DNA of 64,000 bases. It comes from WRIS01 sp964345475 (GTDB taxonomy: Bacteria > Actinomycetota > Coriobacteriia > Coriobacteriales > Eggerthellaceae). This document shows positions 34,884 through 44,303 of this stretch, piece after piece. A program made the position numbers and the translations under genes. Each line of letters begins with the position of its first letter. The stretch's first letter is position 1. The notes below the pieces were generated by a model. It was not told where the DNA came from and did not search any database. It saw only the letters and a list, made by a program, of their open reading frames with translations. The stretch is from the NCBI GenBank assembly GCA_964345475.1, contig CAYFQW010000003.1, forward strand, positions 68,086 through 132,085, given 5' to 3'.

Positions 34884-35785
34884 AAAAGAAAGTGTATCTG
34901 CTCGGTCATCCCCTGGCTCACTCAAAATCTCCTGTGATGCATAATGCTGTTTTCGAACACCTCGGTCTCGACTGGCGCTATCTGCCTATGGATTGTTCGG
35001 ACAAAGATGCAGCCCGAACTTTTGTCGAAGACAGAGAATACCTCGGTATGAACATCACCACCCCCCACAAGCCGCTTGCATTTTCTTGTGCTGACGAACA
35101 GGAGGACTCTGCGAGGCTTGCAGGAGGTGCCAACGTCCTTGTGAACAGGGAGGGCGTTCTGCTTGCCTATAATATGGATGGCGAAGGTTGCGTAGCAAAT
35201 TTGCAGCGTAAAGGGTTCGCCTTCCAGGGAGCCCGCATTCTCGTATGCGGAACCGGCCCAACCGCCTTGGCGATTATGCACGCTTCCTCCTGTGCTGGTG
35301 CGCAGAGCGTATATCTTGTAGGAAGAGACGCCCACAAGACTGAAGAGGTTCTCCTGGGCTACAAAAAACGTCTAGCCTCCTGCTTGTGTCAGGATGAGGT
35401 GGAGGGAAAGTGCCCGTATCATTCCGGCGGCGAGCTGCTTTCCCTTAACTATGATATTGCTGATTTTGAGGATGTCCTTGCCACTGTCGATCTTGTAATA
35501 AACGCAACGCCTGTCGGTATGAGGCCGCACGAGCGCCTGCCTTTCAACACGGCAGCCCTGCGTAAGGAGCAGACAGTCTTTGACGCCGTGTACGGGCACG
35601 GCGAAACAGATCTTATACGTGCAGCAAGGAATAGGGGCTGTAAGGCGTATGACGGCTCAGGCATGTTGGTAGCCCAGGCTGTTGCTACGGATAAAATCTT
35701 GTTTGAAGCAGCCGGGTTTAAGCCTTCTGTGACGGATGACGATATCTTTGACCTCATGGCTGAGACAGCAGGGTTTGAATGTTAG
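34880..35785 (+). CDS. aroE: Shikimate dehydrogenase
   Basis: The 301-residue enzyme reduces 3-dehydroshikimate with NADPH. The substrate site HPLAHSKSPVMHN near residue 10 and the catalytic Lys in MNITTPHKPLA (near residue 64) are present, as are the Rossmann loop VCGTGPTALA and the late NATPVGM motif. An insert with cysteines (CLCQDEVEGKCPYHSGG, near residue 172) is not usual and might bind a metal. It starts the run aroE, aroC, aroK, aroB, aroQ. Confidence 0.94.
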   Translation: MKKKVYLLGHPLAHSKSPVMHNAVFEHLGLDWRYLPMDCSDKDAARTFVEDREYLGMNITTPHKPLAFSCADEQEDSARLAGGANVLVNREGVLLAYNMDGEGCVANLQRKGFAFQGARILVCGTGPTALAIMHASSCAGAQSVYLVGRDAHKTEEVLLGYKKRLASCLCQDEVEGKCPYHSGGELLSLNYDIADFEDVLATVDLVINATPVGMRPHERLPFNTAALRKEQTVFDAVYGHGETDLIRAARNRGCKAYDGSGMLVAQAVATDKILFEAAGFKPSVTDDDIFDLMAETAGFEC

Positions 35786-35842
35786 AATCTGTACTAGATT
35801 CGACTAAGGTAAAAATGGGCCACACGGGCCAGAGGAGGAGAA

Positions 35843-37015
35843 ATGAATTACATTACTGCAGGTGAGAGCCACGGCCCTCTTCTTACAGCTATTGTAAGCG
35901 GGGTTCCTGCAGGGCTTAAAATTTCTGAAACCCTCATTAACAGCGACCTCGAGCGTAGACAGAGCGGCTACGGAAGGGGCGGCAGGCAGAAAATCGAGAA
36001 AGATAGGGTACGTATCGTCTCGGGGCTTCGTTTCGGTAAAACCATAGGAAGTCCAGTTGCCCTACAGATAGAGAATAAAGACTGGCAAAATTGGGAAACA
36101 CGCATGTCTCTTATGGGACAGGCCCCTCAAGGTCTCGTGCGCGAGGTGTGTCCTCGGCCTGGCCATGCCGATTTAGTAGGCTCCCTGAAAACAAACACGG
36201 ATGATTGCCGTGATGTTCTTGAGCGGGCGAGTGCGCGTGAAACCGCAGCCCGTGTAGCAGCAGCAGGTATTGCACGCGAATTTCTTGCAGAGCTTGGCGT
36301 AGAGATATCTTCCTACGTCAATCGTATAGGCTCGGTGATGCTCGAAGAGGATGATACGCTCCTTGCAGCCCCTGATTATGCGCCCCTGGCTATTGAAATG
36401 AGCGAAGTGCGTTGTCCTGATGAAAAGACGAGTGAAAAAATGAAGGCCGCTATCGACGAGGCAGCCGAAAGGGGAGAGAGCCTCGGAGGAACCTTCAGGC
36501 TCGTCGCGACGGGCCTTATTATGGGCTTGGGCGACTATGCTGAACCGAGCGAAAGGCTCACTTCGCAGCTCGGTGCGGCCTTGTTCTCAATTCCTGCTAT
36601 AAAGGGGCTCGAGATAGGTCTTGGATTTGAGGCTGCAAGCCGTTTTGGGTCGCAGGTGCATGACCCTATCGTACACAGTAAGAAGCATGGGTTTTCCCGT
36701 GAAAGCAATAAGGCAGGAGGGCTCGAAGGTGGCATGACGACAGGGCTACCCCTGATCCTCACCTTGGCCATGAAGCCTATTCCAACTCTGGCTAACCCTC
36801 TCAAGACGGTTAATATGGATACCCACGAGCCGGTAGAGGCTTCGACAGAACGAAGCGATATCTGTGCAGTTCCTTCTTGTGCGGTAGTGGCTGAAAGTGA
36901 GATGGCCTTTGTGCTTGCACGCGCCTATCTCAAAAAATTCGGCGGCGACAACATGAGTGACATCAAGGCATCCATCAAGGCTTACCAGCGCCGCATAACA
37001 ACCATGTCACGTTGA
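35843..37015 (+). CDS. aroC: Chorismate synthase
   Basis: The 390-residue FMN-dependent enzyme turns EPSP into chorismate, the last shikimate step. Conserved parts are TAGESHGPLL (residue 5), RRQSGYGRGGRQKIEKDRV, RPGHADLVGSLK, and SARETAARVAAG (here RASARETAARVAAAG) and KQAGGLEGG-like SNKAGGLEGGMTTG. Length is normal. agaggaggaga precedes ATG 35843. Its stop overlaps a TTG 3 bases on; the next gene aroK starts at 37027. The EPSP synthase and DAHP synthase genes are not in the window. Confidence 0.96.
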   Translation: MNYITAGESHGPLLTAIVSGVPAGLKISETLINSDLERRQSGYGRGGRQKIEKDRVRIVSGLRFGKTIGSPVALQIENKDWQNWETRMSLMGQAPQGLVREVCPRPGHADLVGSLKTNTDDCRDVLERASARETAARVAAAGIAREFLAELGVEISSYVNRIGSVMLEEDDTLLAAPDYAPLAIEMSEVRCPDEKTSEKMKAAIDEAAERGESLGGTFRLVATGLIMGLGDYAEPSERLTSQLGAALFSIPAIKGLEIGLGFEAASRFGSQVHDPIVHSKKHGFSRESNKAGGLEGGMTTGLPLILTLAMKPIPTLANPLKTVNMDTHEPVEASTERSDICAVPSCAVVAESEMAFVLARAYLKKFGGDNMSDIKASIKAYQRRITTMSR

Positions 37016-37026
37016 GGCTTTCTGTG

Positions 37027-37584
37027 ATGGGAAGGCTCAACGCAGGAGTATACGAACTGAAAAAACCCGTCTTCTTCGTTGGATTCATGGGCGCAGGCAA
37101 GACCTCAGTGTCGAGGCGCCTTGCGAGAACATGCCGCCTTGTATCTGTCGACATGGACAGTTTCATCGAGCGGCAAGAGGGAAAAAAGATTTCAGACATC
37201 TTCAAGATCCAAGGGGAAAACGCATTTCGAGATCTCGAAAGCGCGCTCCTTACCGATCTGAGCCTGGGTGACCCAAAGTTGATTTCCTGCGGCGGAGGAG
37301 TTGTCCTTCGCTCGGAGAATCGTCAGACCCTAAAAGATGAGGGGTATGTGGTATACCTGGAGGTAGAGGCCGACGAAGCAGCCTCGCGCATCAGCAATAT
37401 TGCGACAAGGCCCCTCTTTAAGGATATACAGAACGCGAGGAAGATTATTGAGGAGCGCATACCTCTGTACGAGGATGTGGTCGACTTGCATATCGATACT
37501 AAAGGCAAGTCCGTTTCTTATATCGCCAATGAAGTACAAAGTGGATTACAGAAAGCAGGAATTTTGTGGAAAAAACAAAAATAA
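37027..37584 (+). CDS. aroK: Shikimate kinase
   Basis: The product (185 residues) is a P-loop kinase that phosphorylates shikimate. Walker A is GFMGAGKTSVS, shikimate is bound by DMDSFIERQEG and by CGGGVVLR, and the lid carries RPLF. I chose ATG 37027, with gttgagg upstream; a TTG at 37012 that overlaps the aroC stop is in frame. The 3' end overlaps aroB by 19 bases, so the operon is tightly coupled. Confidence 0.93.
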   Translation: MGRLNAGVYELKKPVFFVGFMGAGKTSVSRRLARTCRLVSVDMDSFIERQEGKKISDIFKIQGENAFRDLESALLTDLSLGDPKLISCGGGVVLRSENRQTLKDEGYVVYLEVEADEAASRISNIATRPLFKDIQNARKIIEERIPLYEDVVDLHIDTKGKSVSYIANEVQSGLQKAGILWKKQK

Positions 37585-38678
37585 TCATAGACCTTCCCGA
37601 CAACAGCTCTTATGACGTGCGCATAGGATCCAATTATTTGGACAGCTTAGGTGCGTATGTCAGAAACAGTAACCCTTCGGAGAAAGCCCTCGTTCTCACA
37701 GACTCCCGAGTCGGTCCCCTGTATGCTACCCCCGTCCGCGAGTCTTTAAAAGCCGCAGGATATCAGGTAAGTGAAATAAGCATACCGGAGGGTGAGACGA
37801 GCAAAACCCTCGAATGTGTAGAAGAGATAGGCGAAGCTATGGCCCAGAAGGGCTTTACGAGAGACTCCATCGTCTTCGGCTTGGGTGGAGGAGTAGTGGG
37901 AGACATTGCAGGCTTTCTTGCTTCTGTGTATATGCGCGGGATCGATCTCGTCCAGGTGCCTACGAGCCTTTTGGCGATGGTGGATTCCTCCGTTGGAGGG
38001 AAAACCGGCGTCAATCTCAAGGAAGGGAAAAACCTTATAGGGTCATTTAAACAGCCTCTTTACGTCTGCGCTTCGCTTGACGTGCTCGAGACCCTTTCCG
38101 ACAATAATTGGGTCTGCGGTTGCGCCGAGATAGCAAAGTCTGCCCTCATCGATTCCGATGACTTTTTCTTTTGGCTTGATGAGCACGCACCCCTCCTTGC
38201 GCAGCGTGATGTAGGAGTGACTGGAGAGGCCATAGCGCGAAGTGTCGTTTTCAAGGCTCAGGTTGTTGCGGATGATACCTACGAAAGCAAAGGAATCCGC
38301 GAGTGCCTCAACTACGGGCACACGCTCGGGCATGCTATCGAAACACTTGCAGGTTATGGCACGTTTTCTCACGGTCAGGCTGTGGCCGAGGGCATGAGAT
38401 TTGCATCGCGGCTTGGTGCCGAGCTTGCAGGTACACCCCTCGAGCTTGTTGAGGCGCAAGAGCGGCTTCTCGATAAGCTCGGGCTTTACGAGCTCGATTG
38501 GGCAGATGAGCCTGGAGCGATTATAGACGCTATGCACAAAGATAAAAAATCCCGCAAGGGGGCACTGCGCTTTGTTGTTCCCGAGGATATAGGTTCGTGG
38601 AAGCTGGTAGAGGTAGAAGATGCCAAAGTCCAAGAACACCTGGAAGCTTGGGCTGCTTCGAAAGGTCTTGAAATATGA
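37566..38678 (+). CDS. aroB: 3-Dehydroquinate synthase
   Basis: The 370-residue enzyme cyclises DAHP to 3-dehydroquinate with NAD and zinc. Motifs are IPEGETSKTL, GLGGGVVGDIAGFLASVYMRG, the DSSVGGKTGVN loop, and metal ligands in CLNYGHTLGHAIE and TFSHGQAVAEGM. The start is GTG 37566 inside the end of aroK. Its stop overlaps aroQ by four bases. DAHP synthase is absent here, so the pathway begins elsewhere. Confidence 0.95.
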   Translation: MEKTKIIIDLPDNSSYDVRIGSNYLDSLGAYVRNSNPSEKALVLTDSRVGPLYATPVRESLKAAGYQVSEISIPEGETSKTLECVEEIGEAMAQKGFTRDSIVFGLGGGVVGDIAGFLASVYMRGIDLVQVPTSLLAMVDSSVGGKTGVNLKEGKNLIGSFKQPLYVCASLDVLETLSDNNWVCGCAEIAKSALIDSDDFFFWLDEHAPLLAQRDVGVTGEAIARSVVFKAQVVADDTYESKGIRECLNYGHTLGHAIETLAGYGTFSHGQAVAEGMRFASRLGAELAGTPLELVEAQERLLDKLGLYELDWADEPGAIIDAMHKDKKSRKGALRFVVPEDIGSWKLVEVEDAKVQEHLEAWAASKGLEI

Positions 38679-39103
38679 AAAAATACTTGCTCTTGAACGG
38701 TCCTAATCTGAACTTACTCGGAACCCGTGAGCCCGAGATATACGGGAAGGACAGCCTGGCTTCTATTGAGGAGGAGTTGCAGGCGTATGGGGAAAGCCGC
38801 GGCGTCGAGGTAGATTGCTTTCAAAGCAACCACGAAGGGGTTCTCATCGACAAGCTGCATGAGGCCCGCGGACTGTATGAAGGGATCATATATAATCCAG
38901 GGGCGCACACTCATTACTCATATGCGCTTCGCGACGCAATAAGCTCCATAGACATCCCGACGGTCGAAGTGCATCTCAGTGATATCGATGCGAGGGAGGG
39001 CTTCAGAAGCGTTTCGGTTATGGCTGACGTATGTGTAGCCCAAATAAAAGGTAAAGGCAAGCTCGGCTATAAGGAGGCTCTCGATGTCTTGCTCTCAAGA
39101 TAG
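38675..39103 (+). CDS. aroQ: 3-Dehydroquinate dehydratase, type II
   Basis: The 142-residue enzyme takes water from 3-dehydroquinate. LNGPNLNLLGTREPEIYG with the catalytic Tyr, then FQSNHEGVLID, NPGAHTHYSYAL and EVHLSDIDAREGFR are family hallmarks. It is a dodecamer-type flavodoxin-fold protein. The start overlaps aroB and the end overlaps the M24 peptidase gene by 20 bases, where the peptidase's aaggagg ribosome binding site lies. Confidence 0.96.
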   Translation: MKKYLLLNGPNLNLLGTREPEIYGKDSLASIEEELQAYGESRGVEVDCFQSNHEGVLIDKLHEARGLYEGIIYNPGAHTHYSYALRDAISSIDIPTVEVHLSDIDAREGFRSVSVMADVCVAQIKGKGKLGYKEALDVLLSR

Positions 39104-40238
39104 GCTCATACGATTACGAAGCGTCCTTGACGAGAATGGCCTCGATGCGATGTATCTTCGCGATCTTTCAAACATCGCTTGGCTGACGGCTTTTGACGGT
39201 GTGTTTGACAGCGAACCCGCCCACGCTCTCATAGTTACACAGGACCAGGTCATACTACATACGGACTCGCGCTATGCCTTGGCTGCATCCAGGGCTGCAG
39301 AAGGGACAAGCATCGAGATAGACTCACGCAACGAGCCCCATAGCAAGGTATTGCAGGAGCATCTTGAATGTTTTAATCGGCCTTTTAATACCCCCGGTGA
39401 GCAGGCTCCCGACAAAGCTTCAGGGCGTTTTCGTCTCGGTCTAGAGTCTACAATAACGCTTGGCGAGTATCGGCGCCTCGAAAAAAGATTCTCAGCCCTT
39501 GCAGACAGGTGGAGCATGCAGGAAACAGAGGGCCTCGTCCTCTCCTTGCGTGAAATAAAGGATGCCGAGGAGATTAAAAGGCTACGTGCCGCGCAGGCCA
39601 TCACTGACGCAGCTTTTACCCATATTGTGAGTTTCATCAAACCAGGTATGAGCGAGCGAGAGGTACAGCTCGAACTCGAGGCCTTTATGTTGGCCAAGGG
39701 AGCAGAAGGACTCGCATTTTCTTCTATCGTCGCTGTGGGTGCAAACGGGGCAAACCCTCATGCAATTGCAGGGGATACTCGGCTTGAGGCCGGACAATCC
39801 CTCGTTTTAGATTTCGGGGCCAGGGTGCAGGGATACTGTTCCGATATGACACGAACTGTTTTTATCGGACAACCCAGCCAAAACATGGTCGATGCATATA
39901 ACACAATTCGGCGGGCAAACGAAGAAGTTTCCGCTTTTTTGAAACCCGGCGTGAGTGGAGCGGATGCGCACATATTAGCCGAAGACATTCTAAAAGAGGG
40001 TGGCTTCGAGGGTAAGATGGGTCATGCCCTCGGGCATGGGCTCGGTATCGATATCCATGAAGAGCCGCGGCTCAGCTCCCGTAACACGCACATCTTGGTT
40101 GAGGGAAATGTGGTGACGGTCGAGCCGGGCATCTACATACCAGGGGAGTTCGGTATGAGGCTTGAGGATTTCGGTGTGATTGTCAGTGCTGGTTTTGAAC
40201 TTATTACTCAATCGAAACATGACATGGTTATAATATAA
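39084..40238 (+). CDS. M24-family Xaa-Pro peptidase
   Basis: The 384-residue product has a creatinase-like N-terminal domain and a pita-bread C-terminal domain with the metal ligands Asp (LDFGARVQGYCSDMTR), His (HALGHGLGIDIHE) and Glu (TVEPGIYIPG, RLEDFG). It cuts after the first residue of peptides with proline next. aaggagg before ATG 39084 is inside aroQ. Members next to efp are common in bacteria, and proline-rich peptides link the two genes loosely. PepP versus PepQ cannot be told by eye. Confidence 0.92.
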   Translation: MSCSQDRLIRLRSVLDENGLDAMYLRDLSNIAWLTAFDGVFDSEPAHALIVTQDQVILHTDSRYALAASRAAEGTSIEIDSRNEPHSKVLQEHLECFNRPFNTPGEQAPDKASGRFRLGLESTITLGEYRRLEKRFSALADRWSMQETEGLVLSLREIKDAEEIKRLRAAQAITDAAFTHIVSFIKPGMSEREVQLELEAFMLAKGAEGLAFSSIVAVGANGANPHAIAGDTRLEAGQSLVLDFGARVQGYCSDMTRTVFIGQPSQNMVDAYNTIRRANEEVSAFLKPGVSGADAHILAEDILKEGGFEGKMGHALGHGLGIDIHEEPRLSSRNTHILVEGNVVTVEPGIYIPGEFGMRLEDFGVIVSAGFELITQSKHDMVII

Positions 40239-40302
40239 AAAACTACCTGCACGGAGTGTTGCAGCGGTATGTTCCTAAGGGGTCGGCGAAAGGATTGATC
40301 GA

Positions 40303-40863
40303 ATGGCCATAAGTACAGCAGATTTTAAAAACGGTATATGTATCGAGTACAACGACAAGCTTTGGACTATTGTTGAGTTTCAACATGTCAAGCCTGGAAA
40401 GGGTGGGGCTTTCGTACGTACAAAGCTGCGCGACATCAAAACTGGCCGTATTCTAGAAAATACCTTTAATGCCGGCGTGAAGGTCGAGCAGGTCCGTCTC
40501 GAAACGAAGGTTATGCAGTATCTTTATAACGACGGCGTCGACTTTTACCTCATGGACAATGATAGCTATGAGCAAATTGGAATTCCCGCTGACGTAGTAG
40601 GCGAAAAGGCTCAATGGATGAAGGAAAACGACGACGTAAGTCTCCTGTATGCAAAAGAGGAGCTCATCAGTATTGAGCCACAAATGTTCGTCGAGCTCGA
40701 AGTTACCGAGACTGATCCTGGCTTTAAGGGTGATACGGTACAGGGAGGAAGCAAGCCAGCTACGCTAGAGACAGGTGCCGTCATCCAGGTTCCACTGTTC
40801 ATCAATCAAGGCGATATGCTTCAGATTGATACCCGGGATGGTCGCTTCGTAAAACGTCTATAA
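40303..40863 (+). CDS. efp: Elongation factor P
   Basis: The 186-residue product has the three beta-barrel domains of EF-P. The loop that enters the ribosome reads KPGKGGAFVRTKL, with Lys at the position that is modified in many species (no modification gene is seen in the window). The C-terminal signature is DTVQGGSKPATLETGAVIQVPLF in two parts. EF-P frees ribosomes stalled at proline runs. aaaggatt precedes ATG 40303. Confidence 0.97.
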   Translation: MAISTADFKNGICIEYNDKLWTIVEFQHVKPGKGGAFVRTKLRDIKTGRILENTFNAGVKVEQVRLETKVMQYLYNDGVDFYLMDNDSYEQIGIPADVVGEKAQWMKENDDVSLLYAKEELISIEPQMFVELEVTETDPGFKGDTVQGGSKPATLETGAVIQVPLFINQGDMLQIDTRDGRFVKRL

Positions 40864-40897
40864 ACGGACGCCCTTTGAGGCCTGTGCTACTCTGTGC

Positions 40898-42073
40898 TTG
40901 GCATACGGGACGGTCGAAAATGAAAGTTGTGATTTGGTAAAAAGCAGACAAAATAAACTTGATTTTATAGTAGACGTTGCCTATCTCGCAGTAATTGTGG
41001 CGCTTGTTGTATTGGCTATTGTTGCGGTCCCTCTATTTATGCCTTTTTTATTTGCACTTTTATTGGTAGCCATGCTTAATCCCTTAATACGCAAGCTCCA
41101 TAAGAGCTTTGGCTTTAATAAACGAATAGTATCAATAAGCGCTATCGTGTTGCTCTACATTATTGCTGTTGTTATTATCGCGGGTCTCATTATGGCTTTG
41201 GTTTTCGTGAGTAAACAGGCCCTTCATAGCCTTCCTTTGTATTATGTTGATGTTTTAGAGCCGGCAATGGATAGTGTGAACGAGTGGTTAGTTGGGCTTG
41301 TGGGGTCCTTTTCCCCCGACGCTTTAGGTGAGTTGAGCTCGCTCCAGTCTTCGATAAGTACGACCATCAGCGATACGGTCAGCTCTCTTTCGAGCAAGGG
41401 CATTTCTTACGCGACGGCTTTCATACGCAAAATCCCCGCCTTTTTCATTGCCCTTGTATTCACCGTGCTTCTGTCTTTGTTTATGAGCATACAGTATGAC
41501 GAGATCCTCGAGTCAATAAAATCTAAAGTCACCCAAGGCGTAGTCGACAAGGCAGAGCAGCTGACGCAGATTCTCAAAGGAACAGTATTCCAGTACTTCA
41601 AGGCAATACTCAAACTGATGGTCATTACTTTTATAGAGCTGTGCATCGGTTTGTTTATCCTCGGGGCGGATCACCCTATAGCCTTCGCCGCAGGAATTGC
41701 TATATTCGATGCCCTTCCAGTATTTGGAACGGGCGGCATTATGATTCCTTGGGTTATCATTGAGCTCGTTCAGGGAAATTTTAGCCTTGCCCTCGGCCTT
41801 GCTATCCTCTATGCCATCATAACGGTAGTCAGAAACTTCATAGAGCCCAAGGTGGTAGGAGACGAGCTTAATATCAACCCTATCATTTCCCTCATTTCAA
41901 TTTATGCAGGTCTCAAGACCTTCGGCATTATCGGTATGATCCTTTTCCCGATTCTTGCGAGCGTTTTCATCACTTTGTACAAGAACAAATTTTTCGAGAA
42001 TACGAGAAGCATTAAGATATTTCGTACGGCTGAGGCTTCCGAGGGAGGCGAGCCTGAGCGACCGGCAGAGTGA
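40898..42073 (+). CDS. AI-2E/PerM-family membrane transporter (second copy)
   Basis: The roughly 390-residue membrane protein has about eight hydrophobic segments and the family pattern of two central amphipathic segments followed by FDALPVFGTGGIMIPW and a C-terminal PKVVGDELNINPIISL. No ATG lies near the start in this frame; TTG 40898 or TTG 40934 are possible and neither has a strong ribosome binding site, so the N-terminus is uncertain. It differs clearly from the copy at 28071 and is not a recent duplicate. The Gly/Ser-rich segment near residue 140 (LSSLQSSISTTISDTV) is a predicted soluble loop. Confidence 0.85.
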   Translation: MAYGTVENESCDLVKSRQNKLDFIVDVAYLAVIVALVVLAIVAVPLFMPFLFALLLVAMLNPLIRKLHKSFGFNKRIVSISAIVLLYIIAVVIIAGLIMALVFVSKQALHSLPLYYVDVLEPAMDSVNEWLVGLVGSFSPDALGELSSLQSSISTTISDTVSSLSSKGISYATAFIRKIPAFFIALVFTVLLSLFMSIQYDEILESIKSKVTQGVVDKAEQLTQILKGTVFQYFKAILKLMVITFIELCIGLFILGADHPIAFAAGIAIFDALPVFGTGGIMIPWVIIELVQGNFSLALGLAILYAIITVVRNFIEPKVVGDELNINPIISLISIYAGLKTFGIIGMILFPILASVFITLYKNKFFENTRSIKIFRTAEASEGGEPERPAE

Positions 42074-42407
42074 GACCGAAGGGGCCTGTGAAGAATAGAC
42101 CTTGTGTGTCCTAGAAGAAAAATCTTACTTCTTTTTGTCGGGATAAGGTAACGGCGGGGTAAGGATACCGCCTTTGTTATCAAGTACGGGTGCATTCCCC
42201 GTGAAAATAATTATTATCATCACAATGCCTTGCTTCTTCTTATATAATGTTTCTCTACTTTGTACTACGTTGTTCGAATCCCTGAGCTCCTCAGTGCACA
42301 AAATGAGGGGTTATCCCGATTTGAAACTCATACAGCAATTGGGCAGCGGATGCGCTCTGACGTAGCATAGGCTTTTTGAAAATGAGAGATGGAGGAGGTG
42401 TGAGTTC
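42074..42407 (+). other. Regulatory region before the carboxylase genes
   Basis: A weak hairpin (ggcgg 42153-42157 / ccgcc 42168-42172, then ttt) may end the transporter transcript. A TATAAT stands at 42243-42248, with an A/T-rich 19-base palindrome-like box just upstream. The last part has a strong ribosome binding site (ggaggaggtg) before ATG 42408. I see no small gene. Confidence 0.5.
42203..42248 (+). promoter_or_regulatory. Promoter with a Fur-like box
   Basis: gaaaataattattatcatc (42203-42221) agrees with the 19-base Fur consensus at about 14-15 positions, depending on strand. It ends just where the -35 region of the TATAAT at 42243-42248 should be, so a bound repressor would block it. 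Chance matches in A/T-rich DNA are common. Confidence 0.3.
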
Positions 42408-44303
42408 ATGCCAAAACTTCACATAATGGATACCACGATTCGTGATGGACAGCAGAGTCTTTGGGCTACGCGTATGCAAATCGGAGACATGTTGCCGATC
42501 CTGCCTAAAATGGACCGTGTCGGATACTGGGCAATAGAGGCTTGGGGTGGTGCAACCTTTGATACCTGCCTGCGTTTCCTCGATGAGAACCCTTGGGAGC
42601 GTCTGCGCTCTATTAAAGCAAAAACTCCTAATACCCCGTTATCTATGCTTTCGCGCGGGCAAAATCTTGTGGGTTACAAGCACTATTCCCGTGACATATG
42701 CAATCATTTTATTGCTGCAGCCCATCGTAACGGTATAGATGTCTTCCGCGTGTTCGATGCCTTAAACGATATTCGCAATGTGGTCGATAACGCTGAAGCA
42801 ATTAAAGAACACGGAGGGCATTTCGAGGGTGCTATTTCCTACACCATGTCCCCCGTCCATACGCTTGATAGCTATTTGGAATACGGTCAGGCATTAAAAG
42901 ATCTCGGTGCTGATTCTATATGTCTTAAAGATATGGCAGGTATGCTTACGCCCTACCGTACCGAGCGTATGGTAAAGGCATTCAATGCAGAAATCGGCCT
43001 TCCAGTGCATATCCACTGTCACTATGTCGGAGGTATGGCGCCGGCCAATATATTGAAGGCAGCTGAAGCAGGGGCCATGATAGCCGACACTGCACACGCC
43101 CCCTTAGCTTTTGGAAACAGCCATCCTGCGGTCGAAATGATAGTCGCTGCCCTACAGGAAAGCCGCTACGACACTGGCCTCGACCTTGACCTGCTGTTCG
43201 AGATAGCTGAATACTGGGAAGAGGTGCGCAAGCGCGAGCATTACAAGAGAGGCGTCTCCTCATTACTGCATATGCAGGTGTATTCCCACCAGGTGCCCGG
43301 CGGCATGATGAGCAACCTCGTTTCGCAGCTCGAAATACAGAACTCGCTCGATCGCTTGTCTGAGGTAATGAAAGAAATTCCAAAGGTTCGCGCAGAGGTT
43401 GGATACCCTCCTCTGGTTACACCCCTCTCACAAATAGTCGGCACCCAGGCGGTGTTCAATGTGATAACGGGCAAGCGCTGGAGCGTTGTCTCTAAGGAAA
43501 TGAAAGATTATATTTGTGGCTACTACGGCAAAGCGCCTGGCCCTATGGATAAAGAAATCGTGAAAAAGGTTGTCGGCGATTCCGAAATGCTTCCACCCGA
43601 TGTAGCTCCCGGCTCTCTGGCTACCGCTACCTATGAAGGAATGCGTGACGAAATCGGTGATTTGGCTAAATCGGAAGAAGACGTATTGATGTATGCCTTG
43701 TTCCCGAACGAGGCACGCACCTATCTCAGCAAGCATCGTGCATCAGGGAAAGTTGATTTTCTGCTCGAGCAAGAATCGAGTGGTACCAAGGAGGATGATT
43801 ACGTGGATATCAATCAAATTCGCGAACTTGTTCGTGTTGCAGAAGAAAGCGGTGTCGGAGAAATTGTTGTTGAGGAAGAAGGAACCCGCATTGCAGTACG
43901 CATGCCAGGTGCCACTCCCTACGAACCAATGCCGAGCGCTGCTCCGACGCACGATCCAAGTCTTGCTGTAACTCAGGCAACTGAAAAGCCAGCGGCCTCG
44001 AAGCAGCAAGATGCAGGAGATAGGCCGTCTCACTGGGTTCCTGTCATCTCTCCGATGGTGGGCACCTTCTATGTGGCTCCTGCTCCAAAAGAGCCACCTT
44101 TTGTAAGCGTAGGCGATGAAGTTTCCGCTAATCAGACCCTTTGTATTGTTGAGGCAATGAAGCTCATGAACGAAATCAGCGCAGAAGAAATGGGCACCAT
44201 CCGCGAAGTATGCCTCGAGGATGCTACTCCCGTTGAGTTCGGCACCGTCTTGTTCTACCTTGAGCCTTTGAGCATGCCGACTCCTGTACCGGAGACTGCC
44301 TAA
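42408..44303 (+). CDS. Carboxyltransferase/biotin carrier subunit (pyruvate carboxylase B or oxaloacetate decarboxylase alpha)
   Basis: The 631-residue product begins with a pyruvate/oxaloacetate carboxyltransferase TIM barrel (MDTTIRDGQQSLWATRM; DALNDIRN; HIHCHYVGGMAPA), then the PYC_OADA domain, an AccB-type N-terminal helix pair (about 465-500, IRELVRVAEESGVGEI), a Pro/Ala linker and a biotinyl domain with VEAMKLMNE. With the adjacent biotin carboxylase it would form a two-subunit pyruvate carboxylase; as a decarboxylase it would need membrane subunits, which are not here. The AccB-like piece suggests fusion of an acetyl-CoA carboxylase carrier. A strong ggaggaggtg precedes ATG 42408. Confidence 0.88.
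   Translation: MPKLHIMDTTIRDGQQSLWATRMQIGDMLPILPKMDRVGYWAIEAWGGATFDTCLRFLDENPWERLRSIKAKTPNTPLSMLSRGQNLVGYKHYSRDICNHFIAAAHRNGIDVFRVFDALNDIRNVVDNAEAIKEHGGHFEGAISYTMSPVHTLDSYLEYGQALKDLGADSICLKDMAGMLTPYRTERMVKAFNAEIGLPVHIHCHYVGGMAPANILKAAEAGAMIADTAHAPLAFGNSHPAVEMIVAALQESRYDTGLDLDLLFEIAEYWEEVRKREHYKRGVSSLLHMQVYSHQVPGGMMSNLVSQLEIQNSLDRLSEVMKEIPKVRAEVGYPPLVTPLSQIVGTQAVFNVITGKRWSVVSKEMKDYICGYYGKAPGPMDKEIVKKVVGDSEMLPPDVAPGSLATATYEGMRDEIGDLAKSEEDVLMYALFPNEARTYLSKHRASGKVDFLLEQESSGTKEDDYVDINQIRELVRVAEESGVGEIVVEEEGTRIAVRMPGATPYEPMPSAAPTHDPSLAVTQATEKPAASKQQDAGDRPSHWVPVISPMVGTFYVAPAPKEPPFVSVGDEVSANQTLCIVEAMKLMNEISAEEMGTIREVCLEDATPVEFGTVLFYLEPLSMPTPVPETA

Noticed and set aside
38043..38639. 198-residue minus-strand frame in aroB
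   Set aside because: Shadow of aroB, no start signal, no recognisable domain.
28071..40898. The two AI-2E transporter genes as a recent duplication
   Set aside because: They agree only in general family pattern; loops, length and tails differ strongly.
42268..42300. gttcgaatccc resembling a tRNA T-loop
   Set aside because: No acceptor, D-arm or anticodon stem can be folded around it.
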